Shown here: positions 1 to 8,434 of the stretch, piece after piece | How the letters are laid out: every line of letters starts with the position of its first letter | How positions within the stretch are numbered: the stretch's first letter is position 1 | NCBI GenBank assembly: GCA_022773945.1 | Contig: JALFNS010000046.1 | Coordinates: forward strand, 1-64,000 | Direction: 5' to 3' | DNA length: 64,000 nt | DNA from: Clostridiales bacterium | Lineage (GTDB): Bacteria > Bacillota > Clostridia > Peptostreptococcales > Anaerovoracaceae | Notes under the pieces: generated by a model | Seen by the model: only the letters and a program-made list of their open reading frames with translations | What the model was told of the DNA's origin: nothing | Databases searched by the model: none | Translations under genes and position numbers: made by a program

Positions 1-1
1 C

Positions 2-265
2 GGCCAGTGGGTTGATGAAACTCTAGAGAAGACAGGCAAAACCGGTTTAATCGTTGGCTGTGAACCAACAGGGCACTACTGGATGCCCCTGGGTAAATTC
101 TTAAAAGCACATGAAGTTAAAATGGTGTTTGTCAATCCATACCACGTTCATCAGATAAAGGAACTGGATGACAACTGTCCTCTTGCAATATTTCCGTTCG
201 GCCAGTCCTTCCGAAGCGAGGGACTGCAGCTTTCCTTACACCATGCGGCTTTAAGTTTATTGTAG
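2..265 (+). pseudogene. IS110-family transposase, N-terminal fragment
   Basis: The window opens inside a frame carrying GCEPTGHYW and then VNPYHVHQIKELDDN, the signature of the N-terminal DEDD (RuvC-like) catalytic domain of IS110-type transposases, whose second acidic residue is the Glu of the first motif. Similarity ends near position 177. Where the family continues with a Lys-Asn-Asp / Arg-Lys-Asp-Ala block, this frame runs into about 29 unrelated residues and stops. The C-terminal Transposase_20 half is absent downstream, and no element ends are visible. It is therefore a decayed remnant, cut on the left by the window edge and on the right by a rearrangement; it cannot be active. Confidence 0.75.
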
Positions 266-275
266 ACTGTAACGA

Positions 276-1544
276 CTATTTATCGTTGCTCTTTTGGTAT
301 TTAGTCCCTCTTCCGTTTCCGGTTTTCCTGATATACCCTTTCTCCTCTAAATCTCTTAACACTCTCAAGGCTTTGCTCTTCCCAAATCCCGATGCTTCTA
401 TTATTTGTGAACTCGATTTTCCTGTTCTGCTTAAGCTTTTGTATATGATCTGTTCATCTCCCGACAGCTCGTCTCCTTCTGAAATTACCGGAAGCACCAC
501 TTTTATTACGTTTGGAGAAAACTCATGTCTAGGTCTTACTTTGCTGCCGGCATATGCTGCATCTATTCTTTGAATTCCCGTTCCAAAACTCTCAATAATA
601 TTGAGTCTGTAAAAGACTCCTCCTATAAGCGGATTACGCAGTACCGATATTTGCCCCGAAAGATATTCTTCTGCCGTAATCCCTTTCGGCAGACCTCCCG
701 GCGAGAACACTTCAATTCTGTCTTGATACATCGCCACTCTTATGTGCGCATTTATATCCCATGCTCTGTGAACCAGTGCATTTGCTATTGTTTCCCTGAA
801 AGCTTTCTCCGGTATGGTCTCTACGGTGACTCGCGCAGCTCCTTTAATCTCATCAAACTGGTAGTATTTTCTATACAGACTTACAGCCTCATCATACTGC
901 TGCAGTATGGATTTTTTCTCAAGTATCTCTCTGTCAAATATTATATCTATTGTTTCACCAAACCGGGCACAGTCAATTCCGCAAAAGCTGTTTTCATCAG
1001 CCAGCAAAGCACCTGCGTTACTGTATTTGCCATCGCTTCTTATTATCCCAAGCGTCCTTAAGATATCATCGTTAATTTCACTTATTCCTATTTCTTTTTT
1101 CATCTTCTCTTCCAGAAAGAAAAACTTAAGATCTTTTTCATCAGACTCCAGTTCATCATAAGAAAGATTCTCTCCTTCGAGGACGAGACGATTAAGTTCT
1201 ATACGATCAACTTCTATAGTTGCTGTGTCATTTCTCTTATATGCTTTACCTTTGTAGTAATATGGCTTGAAGCGACCTTCCCTTACTTCCAGGGTTATTA
1301 CATTGTTTTTATCATCCAGGCTAAGGCTGTAATCCGGAGCCGGTGAAATACTGTCATTAATCCTGTTTTCTATATCAAGACATGCACACACTGCATCGTC
1401 TAAGCCAACGACGTTCCCATCGTCATCAATCCCAAAGCAGATTACTCCATCTCCGAAATTTGCATATGCACATACTGTTTTAAGAAATGTACTTGTAACC
1501 CTTTCCTTAAACTCCAGCGAACGACTCTCTTTCATTGTCAGCAT
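276..1544 (-). CDS. AlbA_2 (Schlafen-like) domain regulator with C-terminal winged helix
   Basis: A 422-residue protein. The N-terminus (about residues 5-110) has the AlbA_2 pattern SLEFKE ... ANFGDGVICFGIDDDG, a nucleic-acid/nucleotide-binding fold found in many bacterial helix-turn-helix proteins annotated as putative DNA-binding or ATP-binding. The middle carries the HATPase_c_4-like stretch with NALVHRAWD and SPGGLP, seen in the same proteins. The last 60 residues look like a winged helix (SSQIIEASGFGKSKALRVL). The family usually acts as a soluble transcriptional regulator, although targets are rarely known. The start is preceded by a GGAT-type Shine-Dalgarno. The promoter carries an 18-bp perfect inverted repeat over the -35 box, which suggests autorepression. 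It is transcribed divergently from the Fic gene. Confidence 0.8.
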   Translation of the reverse strand: MLTMKESRSLEFKERVTSTFLKTVCAYANFGDGVICFGIDDDGNVVGLDDAVCACLDIENRINDSISPAPDYSLSLDDKNNVITLEVREGRFKPYYYKGKAYKRNDTATIEVDRIELNRLVLEGENLSYDELESDEKDLKFFFLEEKMKKEIGISEINDDILRTLGIIRSDGKYSNAGALLADENSFCGIDCARFGETIDIIFDREILEKKSILQQYDEAVSLYRKYYQFDEIKGAARVTVETIPEKAFRETIANALVHRAWDINAHIRVAMYQDRIEVFSPGGLPKGITAEEYLSGQISVLRNPLIGGVFYRLNIIESFGTGIQRIDAAYAGSKVRPRHEFSPNVIKVVLPVISEGDELSGDEQIIYKSLSRTGKSSSQIIEASGFGKSKALRVLRDLEEKGYIRKTGNGRGTKYQKSNDK

Positions 1545-1569
1545 CCTTTCGTTTTATTGTTTTGTTTAT

Positions 1570-1628
1570 ATTATACTAAAACAAAACGCAAAATCAAACG
1601 TATTTTTTTGCGTTTGATTTTGCGTTTT
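1570..1628 (-). promoter_or_regulatory. Promoter with 18-bp inverted-repeat operator
   Basis: On the minus strand a TATAAT (1570-1575) lies 16 bp downstream of TTGATT (1592-1597). The -35 box sits inside the left arm of a perfect 18-bp inverted repeat (arms 1583-1600 and 1611-1628, 10-nt spacer). Binding there would occlude RNA polymerase. The likely binder is the downstream AlbA_2/winged-helix protein itself (inference). Confidence 0.7.
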
Positions 1629-1674
1629 CGTTTCATTCGTATTTTTTCGTCTACGTAAATGCATGGTGTCTTAT

Positions 1675-1739
1675 TGTTCCGTAATTCAGCAAAATATTGT
1701 TCCGATAGAGATTGCAGTGTTCCGTAAAACTGGTATACT
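1675..1739 (+). promoter_or_regulatory. Promoter of the Fic gene with three TGTTCCG iterons
   Basis: A sigma-70-type promoter, TTGCAG (1712-1717) and TATACT (1734-1739) with 16-bp spacing, precedes the Fic gene. Three direct copies of TGTTCCG lie at 1675-1681, 1698-1704 and 1718-1724, the last between the -35 and -10 boxes. Spacings of 23 and 20 bp place the copies on roughly one helix face. They are candidate operators for the helix-turn-helix domain of the Fic protein. Confidence 0.6.
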
Positions 1740-1763
1740 TTTATCAGGACGGAGGTGAAGCCA

Positions 1764-2657
1764 ATGTATATTACGGTTAAAACCGCTGCAGAAAAATGGG
1801 GGATATCGGAGAGAAGAGTTCGTACCCTGTGTGCAGATGGAAGAATTCACGGAGCATTTCAGGAGGGACGCGGCTGGAAGATACCTGTTGATGCGGCAAA
1901 GCCCGCAGACGGACGATTCAAGTCAAGTGAGAGTCTGCTGCAGCAGATTGACAGAAAGAAAACTGAATTGGACCGATGCAGACCTTTGACGGAAGGCGAG
2001 CTTGAAAGACTCAATGAAGAGTTTACTGTTGAATACACATATAACTCAAATGCCATTGAAGGAAATACACTTACATTACGTGAAACAGATCTTGTTCTCA
2101 GAGGTCTGACCATTGACCGGAAACCACTTAAGGATCATATGGAAGCTGTCGGGCATAAAGAGGCCTTTGATTTCGTGAGAGAACTTGTTAAAGAAAAAGC
2201 CCCTATGACTGAAAGCATAATCAAGCAAATACATTACCTTGTTCTTGCTGACAAGAAGGATGACCGCGGTATATACCGCAGAGTTCCTGTTCGCATACTT
2301 GGAGCGCAGCATGAACCGGTACAGCCATATCTTATTAGTCCTATGATGGAACAGCTCCTTACAGACTATGAAGAAAGCGATGCTCATATTGTAACAAGAC
2401 TTGCAAAATTCCACATCGAGTTTGAAGGAATACATCCATTTATTGACGGTAACGGCAGAACAGGAAGACTTCTTGTCAATCTGGAACTGATGAAGGCAGG
2501 CTATCCGCCGATAGACATCAAGTTCACAGACAGGCTTTCCTACTATAATGCATTTGATGAATATCATACAAAACACAGTCTCAAGCCCATGGAAGACCTG
2601 TTCGCAGGATACATCAATCAGAGACTGGATTCATATCTTGCCATATTGCATCGGTAG
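1764..2657 (+). CDS. Fic family protein with N-terminal helix-turn-helix
   Basis: A 297-residue Fic-fold protein. The core motif HPFIDGNGRTGRLL (about residue 230) supplies the catalytic His and the phosphate-binding loop of enzymes that transfer AMP or another nucleotide to protein hydroxyls. Upstream, about residue 94, YNSNAIEGNTL resembles the inhibitory helix [ST]xxxE[GN] and the flap-preceding region, so activity is probably self-restrained. Residues 1-45 form a MerR/excisionase-like helix-turn-helix (AAEKWGISERRVRTLC). I chose ATG at 1764, six bases after GGAGGTG, over the GTG at 1755, which lies inside the ribosome site. It is divergent from the AlbA_2 gene, with iterons in its promoter. 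Target unknown; it could be a regulator, a modifier or a toxin. Confidence 0.88.
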   Translation: MYITVKTAAEKWGISERRVRTLCADGRIHGAFQEGRGWKIPVDAAKPADGRFKSSESLLQQIDRKKTELDRCRPLTEGELERLNEEFTVEYTYNSNAIEGNTLTLRETDLVLRGLTIDRKPLKDHMEAVGHKEAFDFVRELVKEKAPMTESIIKQIHYLVLADKKDDRGIYRRVPVRILGAQHEPVQPYLISPMMEQLLTDYEESDAHIVTRLAKFHIEFEGIHPFIDGNGRTGRLLVNLELMKAGYPPIDIKFTDRLSYYNAFDEYHTKHSLKPMEDLFAGYINQRLDSYLAILHR

Positions 2658-2775
2658 GCAAGTATAGGCTACTACACTCTTCAATCAAGTACCAAAAATA
2701 GGACAGCATAGCGAGTATTATATATGACAAGAGGGGCGGACATAGAGGCCGCGTTAGCATAAGGAGAAAACGAAA

Positions 2776-3210
2776 ATGAAATATATAGTACTTGATATGG
2801 AGTGGAACAGGCCTGAGAGCAGAGCGAAATGCATCAAAAGCCCGGTGAGACTCAGAGGGGAGATTATTCAGATCGGAGCGGTGATGCTCAACGAGGACCT
2901 GCAGGAAGTCAGCAGCCTTGAGATTAAAGTGAAACCGCGGTTTTACAGAAAGCTGCACAGGGATGTACAGGCCCTTACATCAATAAGCCCGCAGGAGCTT
3001 CAGAACGGGCTGCCCTTTCAGGAGACCCTGGAAAACAGACAGTTCTCGTTGGACTACGCGGTCTACTACTTCGAACTCAAGGGGAGCAAAGGGCACGATG
3101 CGCTGAATGATGCGAGGGACACGGCAGCGGTAATCAGAGAACTTGATCTTGAAACTTTCATCGAAGAAGAGCGTGAATGGAGGAAAGAGAGCGCGACTAC
3201 AATCGCATAG
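2776..3210 (+). pseudogene. DEDDh 3'-5' exonuclease with internal deletion
   Basis: The first 85 residues match the start of RNase T/DNA polymerase III epsilon-type exonucleases: LDMEW gives the first two acidic ligands (Asp7, Glu9) and IIQIGAV the following strand. The last 55 residues match the end of the same domain (NRQFSLDYA, then HDALNDARDTA with His107 and Asp112). About 50-60 residues that should lie between them, including the third metal-binding Asp, are missing. The junction is in frame at about residue 86. At 144 residues it is far below the usual 200 or more. A good ribosome site (AAGGAG) remains. Metal binding needs all four acidic residues, so it is probably inactive as an exonuclease. 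Confidence 0.75.
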
Positions 3211-3221
3211 GGAATGAGATG

Positions 3222-3268
3222 AAAAAGAGAAAGAGCGATTGCATTGACGGATGCAGTCGCTTTTTCCT
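3222..3268 (+). terminator. Rho-independent terminator
   Basis: Stem GCGATTGCAT / ATGCAGTCGC (one G-U) extended by AAAGA/TTTTT arms and followed by a T-run just after the exonuclease gene. The A-rich 5' arm makes it usable in both directions. Confidence 0.75.
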
Positions 3269-3515
3269 TGTAGACATTTCTGACAAAAACCCGAATTTAC
3301 CTTCCGAATGAATAATGACACATTGTTTATTCACTTGATATTGCCGATATCCGGCTGTGATTACGGTGATTCTTCGGCGAAGTTAAGAAATTCAGCAGGA
3401 ATCGGCCTGCATAAGCATGCATGGGTTATGTATAATCGGGCAGATACACTTATAAGTGTCATTTTGATATTAGTACAATGCAATGCTACGATAGAATACA
3501 GAGTATTAAAGAGAG

Positions 3516-3692
3516 ATGAAGGCAACCCTTACGGTGTATAGTAGTGCCATCTGCTTCGGAAATGCCAGAGCAGATATTTTCAATATTACAACAGGTACTG
3601 GTTTGTCTTGTATCGTAGCAGGATTAGTGTATCTGCTGTTAGCACAAATTCCAAGTATAAAGAAATATCTTACAAAAGATAAGGCTAAATAA
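3516..3692 (+). other. Small membrane-protein ORF, probable 3' remnant
   Basis: A 58-codon open frame with an internal hydrophobic segment (ILSCIVAGLVYLLL-like, about residues 30-45) followed by a basic tail ending KKYLTKDKAK. This is the look of the last transmembrane helix of a larger permease. The ribosome site is weak (AAGAGAG). The 700-bp stretch 3270-3900 around it contains only short broken frames, so it is more likely a decayed transporter end than a functional small protein. I cannot name the parent family. Confidence 0.3.
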
Positions 3693-3707
3693 TCAGGAGA
3701 AACGAGG

Positions 3708-3827
3708 TTGCAGGAAAGGTATGCGATTTTGCTCAGTCGATTGAAGGGAGAATTCTATCCTCGAAGTTACTTTTTGGTAAAAGAAAAGGCGCGGGAATTA
3801 CCTTTGCGTAACAGAATAACAATTTAA
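3708..3827 (+). other. Short 39-codon frame in decayed region
   Basis: A TTG-initiated frame with an AGGAGAAACGAGG ribosome site. The product is basic (SRLKGEFYPRSYFLVKEKAR). It has no recognisable domain. It lies between the permease remnant and the large palindrome at 3841, in a region with no other coding signal. It may be a gene scar rather than a gene. Confidence 0.2.
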
Positions 3828-3840
3828 CACAAAACACACC

Positions 3841-3890
3841 AGGAGCTATAAGCGTTGAAATATCAACGCTTATAGCTCCTTTTTGTTTTT
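3841..3890 (+). terminator. Perfect 18-bp hairpin with T-run
   Basis: Arms 3841-3858 and 3863-3880 are perfect reverse complements with a 4-nt AATA loop, followed by TTTTTGTTTTT. By structure this is an intrinsic terminator isolating the decayed region from the operon beginning at 3967. Because it ends only 20 bp before the -24 box at 3901 and contains GCGTTGA-N4-TCAACGC, it could also be an upstream site for the sigma-54 activator, although enhancers usually sit further upstream. Confidence 0.75.
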
Positions 3891-3900
3891 AAAATCAATG

Positions 3901-3916
3901 TGGCACGCTCCATGCT
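3901..3916 (+). promoter_or_regulatory. Sigma-54 (-24/-12) promoter
   Basis: TGGCACG-CTCC-ATGCT matches the consensus TGGCACG-N4-TTGCW at all but one base, with the required GG (3902-3903) and GC (3914-3915) separated by exactly 10 bp. It lies 50 bp before the hydrolase start. An NtrC-type activator and its kinase are encoded immediately downstream of this operon, which fits control of 3967-6054 by sigma-54. Confidence 0.8.
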
Positions 3917-3966
3917 CTTAATAAGGTCACTTTGTTTATGTGGAAGCGTACTTGGAGGTAAGAAAA

Positions 3967-4665
3967 ATGCAAGTAAAAGAAAAGTATCTGAATTTCTATT
4001 ATGAAACAATAGGTGAAGTTGATGAGCCGAAAATCGATCCTAAGAAGACTGCGCTTCTTCTTGTCGATCTTCAGAATGAGTTCGTTTTAAGAGATTTCGG
4101 TGAGGCTCTTCAGTTTAAGGAAGCAGGCGAGTGGGAAAGATGGATTCCTTTCCACGACAGACTCGATGACATCGTAATTCCAAACAACAAAAAGCTTCTT
4201 GATTTCTTCAGAAAAAACGGACTTACGGTTACATTCGGAAGAATCGCATGCCTGCGTGAAGACGGAGAAGACCGTTCCCCTGTACAGAAGTCGGACGGCT
4301 GGAACGGAATGCTTCTTCCTGTAAACAGCTATGCTGCTCAGATGGTGGATGAGCTTACACCGCTTGAGAATGAAATCGTAGTGAACAAGACTACAGACAG
4401 CGTAACAACAGGAACAAACTATCTGCAGCTTCTTCAGTTCATGGGAATTGAAACGGTTATCGTAACAGGTATCGTAACTGACCAGTGCGTTGCATCAACA
4501 GTAAGAGGTCTTGCCGATGCAGGCTACAAAGTTATCTGCGTAGAGGATGCATGCGCTGCAGGAAGCCAGGAGCTTCACGATGCAGAGCTTAAGATAATGA
4601 GCGTTATATATTGCGATGTTCTTTCAACAGATGAGACTATTTCTCTTATTGAAAAGAACCTGTAA
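3967..4665 (+). CDS. Isochorismatase-like cysteine hydrolase
   Basis: A 232-residue cytosolic hydrolase of the isochorismatase/nicotinamidase superfamily. All three catalytic elements are visible: Asp in LLLVDLQNEF (about residue 36), Lys in VVNKTTDS (about 143) and the nucleophilic Cys in VTDQCVASTVRGL (about 179), preceded by the usual cis-peptide region. Members hydrolyse C-N bonds of amides such as nicotinamide, carbamates, biuret or ureidoacrylate; the substrate cannot be read from sequence. ATG 3967 has GGAGGT 7 bp upstream; the longer GTG start at 3940 has no such site. It is followed after 18 bp by a permease gene under one sigma-54 promoter, so the pair probably imports and deamidates one compound. 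Confidence 0.9.
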   Translation: MQVKEKYLNFYYETIGEVDEPKIDPKKTALLLVDLQNEFVLRDFGEALQFKEAGEWERWIPFHDRLDDIVIPNNKKLLDFFRKNGLTVTFGRIACLREDGEDRSPVQKSDGWNGMLLPVNSYAAQMVDELTPLENEIVVNKTTDSVTTGTNYLQLLQFMGIETVIVTGIVTDQCVASTVRGLADAGYKVICVEDACAAGSQELHDAELKIMSVIYCDVLSTDETISLIEKNL

Positions 4666-4683
4666 GAATTTGGAGGTGTTATT

Positions 4684-6054
4684 ATGGATAATGGTTTAAG
4701 AAAGGCGATACGTCTGCCGGGAATGATTGCTATGGCAGCCGGCGGCATGATCGCAGCCTGGATGGTTGAAATCAAGTACTGGTTTGAAGTTGGAGGCGGC
4801 GGCGCTGCATTGTCACTTCTTACCTGTGCAATTCTTATTCTGCCGCTTTGCTTTATGTACACAGAGCTTACAAGCATGATGCCGTATGCAGGAGGCCAGA
4901 ATATCTGGATTACAAATGCATTCGGATTTAACACAGGATTTGCATCATGCTGGGTTATTATGCTTCTTTACATAATGGCAATGCCTACAGTTTCAATGGG
5001 TATTGCATCAATGCTGGGATATCTCTTCCCGATTACGGCAACTCAGATTAAGATAATAGCAGCGGTGCTGCTTGTGCTATGGTATTTTCTTACTAACTTT
5101 GAGCTTAAACTTCTTACTAAGCTTCAAAATATATGCTTCTGGAGTACGCTCATCGTAGCAGTAGTAGCTGACATCATCTTTATCTGCAGTGGTAAGTGGA
5201 GCTTTTCAAACATCGAATGGTTCCCTAACGGATTTAACGGATACACAGCAGGAATCGGCCTTCTTATCATGAAGTTTGTAGGATTTGACCTTATTCCTCA
5301 GCTTTCAGAAGAAGCAAACTTCCCTAAGAAGCATCTGTGGAAGGCATTCCTTGGAGCACTTGGATGCACAGTACTTGTATACGGCCTTGCAGTAGTAGCA
5401 ATCGGCGGTATAGTATCTCTTGACTGGATTGATTCGGTTAACATCGTTGACCCTAAGGTAGCAGATTTTCTGGGACTTCACTGGCTTGGAATACTGATTG
5501 TTGTAATGGGAGTTTTAACCTGCATCACAACGCTTTCATCATTCTGGCTTTCAGCATCAAGAATCCTTTACGGGGCAGCCAAGCAGCACCAGATGACTTC
5601 AAAGTTTGCGAAGCTTAACAAGCACGGACAGCCTCAGTTTGCTAACCTTATCGTAGGAATCTTCTCGATATACTTTACTATCTTTGCCCCTGAAGCATGG
5701 GTAAACTATATCTACGTAATCTACGGAGTTGCAGCCGGATTCGTATACTTATTAGTAACACTTTCCTTCTTAAAGCTCAGAAAGTCTCACCCTGAATGGG
5801 AAAGACCGTATAAGGCTAAAGCAGGAGTTGTAATGGGCATAATAGGAATACTGTTCTGCGCATGGATACTATGGACAAACGGTACAGCAATGGGTAAAGC
5901 TGAGTGGATAGTTCTTCTTATTTACCTTGCAATAGGACTTATTCTTTGGGGATATGCTAAGATGATGCAGAAGAAAAAGCCTGAAGAGTGGGCACCGGTT
6001 GTAATAAACCCTGAAACAGTTTCTAAAGAAGAAGCTAAAAACATTGTACAGTAA
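4684..6054 (+). CDS. APC-family amino acid/amine permease
   Basis: A 456-residue integral membrane protein with about 12 hydrophobic helices. The N-terminal GMIAMAAGGMIAAWMV glycine-rich helix is typical of the amino acid-polyamine-organocation superfamily, whose TM1 glycines line the substrate site. The C-terminal tail is charged and cytoplasmic (KKKPEEWAPV). A GGAGGTG ribosome site precedes the ATG. It is co-transcribed with the upstream cysteine hydrolase (18-bp gap) and followed by the two-component genes, suggesting uptake of the hydrolase substrate. The specific substrate is not predictable. Confidence 0.85.
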   Translation: MDNGLRKAIRLPGMIAMAAGGMIAAWMVEIKYWFEVGGGGAALSLLTCAILILPLCFMYTELTSMMPYAGGQNIWITNAFGFNTGFASCWVIMLLYIMAMPTVSMGIASMLGYLFPITATQIKIIAAVLLVLWYFLTNFELKLLTKLQNICFWSTLIVAVVADIIFICSGKWSFSNIEWFPNGFNGYTAGIGLLIMKFVGFDLIPQLSEEANFPKKHLWKAFLGALGCTVLVYGLAVVAIGGIVSLDWIDSVNIVDPKVADFLGLHWLGILIVVMGVLTCITTLSSFWLSASRILYGAAKQHQMTSKFAKLNKHGQPQFANLIVGIFSIYFTIFAPEAWVNYIYVIYGVAAGFVYLLVTLSFLKLRKSHPEWERPYKAKAGVVMGIIGILFCAWILWTNGTAMGKAEWIVLLIYLAIGLILWGYAKMMQKKKPEEWAPVVINPETVSKEEAKNIVQ

Positions 6055-6076
6055 TAAGTAATATAAATAATTTCAA

Positions 6077-6113
6077 ACACTGCGGGCCTGGATATATTCC
6101 GGGCTTGCAGTGT
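6077..6113 (+). terminator. GC-rich hairpin after the permease gene
   Basis: ACACTGC (6077-6083) pairs with GCAGTGT (6107-6113), with an imperfect GGGCC/GGGC interior. No T-run follows, so it is either a weak terminator or an mRNA-stabilising 3' structure separating permease from kinase. Confidence 0.45.
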
Positions 6114-6145
6114 AAAGTCATAACATTAGGTGTATAATAATAAAA

Positions 6146-8434
6146 ATGTTTGAACGTCAGAGGTCTTTAATAGTAACAATAGTAATACTCTTTCTTGTTC
6201 TTAACGTATTCTCTATATTTGCTTTTTCAAGATATGCAATATCTAAATCCGAGACGCAAAGCCTTGACAGCGCAAAGGACAGCATCCTTGAAATGGTAAA
6301 AGAAAAGGGGGTTTGTGTTTCTGATACCTTTGACAAGATTGAAAGCAACGCTGAGCTATTAGGCGTTGCAATGGAAAATGAGCTTGAAGATAATCAAAAG
6401 AAGGTAGCACCATCTGATTATCACATAACAGAAGATAACATTTTGGTAAGAGACCGGAACTCTTCAAAGGAAGATTTTGAGCAAAGCAACGTAATTCGCC
6501 CAAATACCTCTAAGATGAGTCAGGATCTCATCAGGACAATTAATGCGACAGAGCGGCTTGACAAAGCTCTAAGCTCTATAGCGTCAAACGACATCGTTGA
6601 ATGGACATACATTATAACAAAAGATAATTTCATGAGGTGCATGCCATATACTAATCTTCCTGATTATTATAACGATGCGCACGCACAGATAAAGGATGAC
6701 TTTTACAAAATAGCTAACGAAGAAAACAACCCGGACAGAAAGATTGTCTGGACGAATATATATTATGACTATCTCGGAAAGGGCTGGATGACAACGTGTT
6801 CAAGGCCTGTATATGATAGTAATGATGAGCTCTTTGCTGTAGTATCAATTGACGTTTCCATTAAAGAAATGCAGAGTGTGTATTTTGAAGATTTTCCTCT
6901 TGGTGATACAGGTAAGGTCTGCTGGGCGGACAAACAAGGAAATGTAATATATCATAGCGATTATCAGGACATGACAGCAGAGCAGGGCGAGAAATTCGGA
7001 ATGAACGTCTTTGATGAAGAAATGAGTGGCTCAAAAGAGGCGGCTCTTGAAGATGCATTTTCAGGAAAGACCGGAATAACCTTTTTTAGGGATAAAGGCT
7101 CTAAAATGCTTGTCTATACGGACATCAAAGGATGCGATTCGGTTTTATTCTTTGAAGTTGATATGGACGAGTTTAAGGCAAGCGAGGAAATTGATATCAC
7201 CGGCATGTGGATTATAGTAGGCCTTGGCGTTGTCTTTATAATAATCTGCGCCGCATTTTTATACCTATATATTTCAAGACCTTTAAACAGGCTCGTCAAA
7301 AAATCAGAGCGTATTTCAAAAGGAAACTTTAAGGTTATAGAAGATGAGGATGACAGCTCCGGCTTTTATGAGATAGCAAGCCTTAATCAGGCTTTTAAGA
7401 CCATGAATGAAAGCCTCGAAAAGTATACAGATAACTTGATTGAAAGAAACCGCGAGCTTTCGGTTATCATGGAGTCAATTGAAGAAACTCTGATGATTGC
7501 CGGACTTGATGGAAATATAGAGCTGAAAGCAGACGGTAAAAAAACCGTTCCGGAGGAGATGCTTAAAAACGGAGTTGCCTGCGTAATTGAAACGGGAGAA
7601 ATATATAAAGAGCAGCCGGTAGTCGGAGGCGAGGTGTATAAGAACACATATTATCCTGTATTTACGGATGGCAAGCTGACGAGCGTTGTAGTATCAAGTG
7701 CCTGCATAACCAAAAACGTCCTCATGGAGAAAGAGCTCCAGCAGATTGAGAAAATGGCAGGAGTAGGACAGCTTGCGGCAGCAATAGTTCACGAGCTTAA
7801 GAATTCCCTGGCTCTTGTTAACGGCGCTACATATATCCTTGAGATGACCATGGAAGACAGCAGTGCTGAAGTGAACACCATCAAAGATGCTGTCATGGAT
7901 GCGCAGAACATTATAGACACGCTCCTTGAGTATTCTCAGAAAGATGAGCACGGAGTAGAACCTATACACATCAGAACTATGATAAACCAGATTCTGCTTC
8001 TTGCCAAAAAGGAAATGATTTCAAAGGGAATAGAAGTAGACGTTGACTGCTCCGATGAGTGCTACTACAACTCAAGCGGAAGAACGGCCTTAAAAGTAAT
8101 ACTCCAAAACATTATTCTTAACGCTATTCAGCAATTTAGCGAAGAAGGTAGTATTTATATTAAGCTCACAGAAGATGATGATGCCATTTCTATTGCAATT
8201 ACAGATACGGCAGGAGGAATAAAGGCAGAAGACAAGGACAGCATCTTCGAGCCGTTTGTAACAACAAAAGATGACGGTAACGGTATAGGGCTCTGGATAA
8301 CGAAGCAGCTTGTCGAAAGCTTGAACGGCAGCATAAGAGTATCAGAGCCCGGAGAAGGCATGACCACGTTTACTGTAGTTCTGCCGAGAAATGGTGAGGA
8401 AGGCGAAAGTGATGACGAAGGTACTATTAATTGA
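6146..8434 (+). CDS. Membrane sensor histidine kinase (Cache-HAMP-PAS-HisKA-HATPase)
   Basis: A 762-residue kinase. TM1 is at about residues 9-28. A large extracytoplasmic region of about 320 residues has features of a double Cache ligand-binding domain (WTNIYYDYLGKGWMTTCSRPVYD and SIDVSIKEM). TM2 is at about 352-376, then HAMP and a degenerate PAS-like segment. The phospho-acceptor box VGQLAAAIVHELKNSLA lies near 545, and the ATPase has N (LNAIQQF), G1 (DTAGGIK) and G2 (GNGIGLWITKQL) boxes. It lacks a good Shine-Dalgarno: TATAAT at 6133-6138 lies 8 bp from the ATG, so the transcript may be nearly leaderless. It overlaps the response-regulator gene by 23 bp. It probably senses an external solute imported by the upstream permease. 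Confidence 0.9.
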   Translation: MFERQRSLIVTIVILFLVLNVFSIFAFSRYAISKSETQSLDSAKDSILEMVKEKGVCVSDTFDKIESNAELLGVAMENELEDNQKKVAPSDYHITEDNILVRDRNSSKEDFEQSNVIRPNTSKMSQDLIRTINATERLDKALSSIASNDIVEWTYIITKDNFMRCMPYTNLPDYYNDAHAQIKDDFYKIANEENNPDRKIVWTNIYYDYLGKGWMTTCSRPVYDSNDELFAVVSIDVSIKEMQSVYFEDFPLGDTGKVCWADKQGNVIYHSDYQDMTAEQGEKFGMNVFDEEMSGSKEAALEDAFSGKTGITFFRDKGSKMLVYTDIKGCDSVLFFEVDMDEFKASEEIDITGMWIIVGLGVVFIIICAAFLYLYISRPLNRLVKKSERISKGNFKVIEDEDDSSGFYEIASLNQAFKTMNESLEKYTDNLIERNRELSVIMESIEETLMIAGLDGNIELKADGKKTVPEEMLKNGVACVIETGEIYKEQPVVGGEVYKNTYYPVFTDGKLTSVVVSSACITKNVLMEKELQQIEKMAGVGQLAAAIVHELKNSLALVNGATYILEMTMEDSSAEVNTIKDAVMDAQNIIDTLLEYSQKDEHGVEPIHIRTMINQILLLAKKEMISKGIEVDVDCSDECYYNSSGRTALKVILQNIILNAIQQFSEEGSIYIKLTEDDDAISIAITDTAGGIKAEDKDSIFEPFVTTKDDGNGIGLWITKQLVESLNGSIRVSEPGEGMTTFTVVLPRNGEEGESDDEGTIN

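Noticed and set aside
286..1161. Plus-strand frames opposite the AlbA_2 gene
   Set aside because: Low-complexity, Ser/Ile-rich translations typical of the complement of a real gene; no starts with ribosome sites.
3308..3541. 77-codon plus-strand frame after the exonuclease terminator
   Set aside because: No ribosome site, irregular composition, no domain; the overlapping frame at 3516 looks more protein-like.
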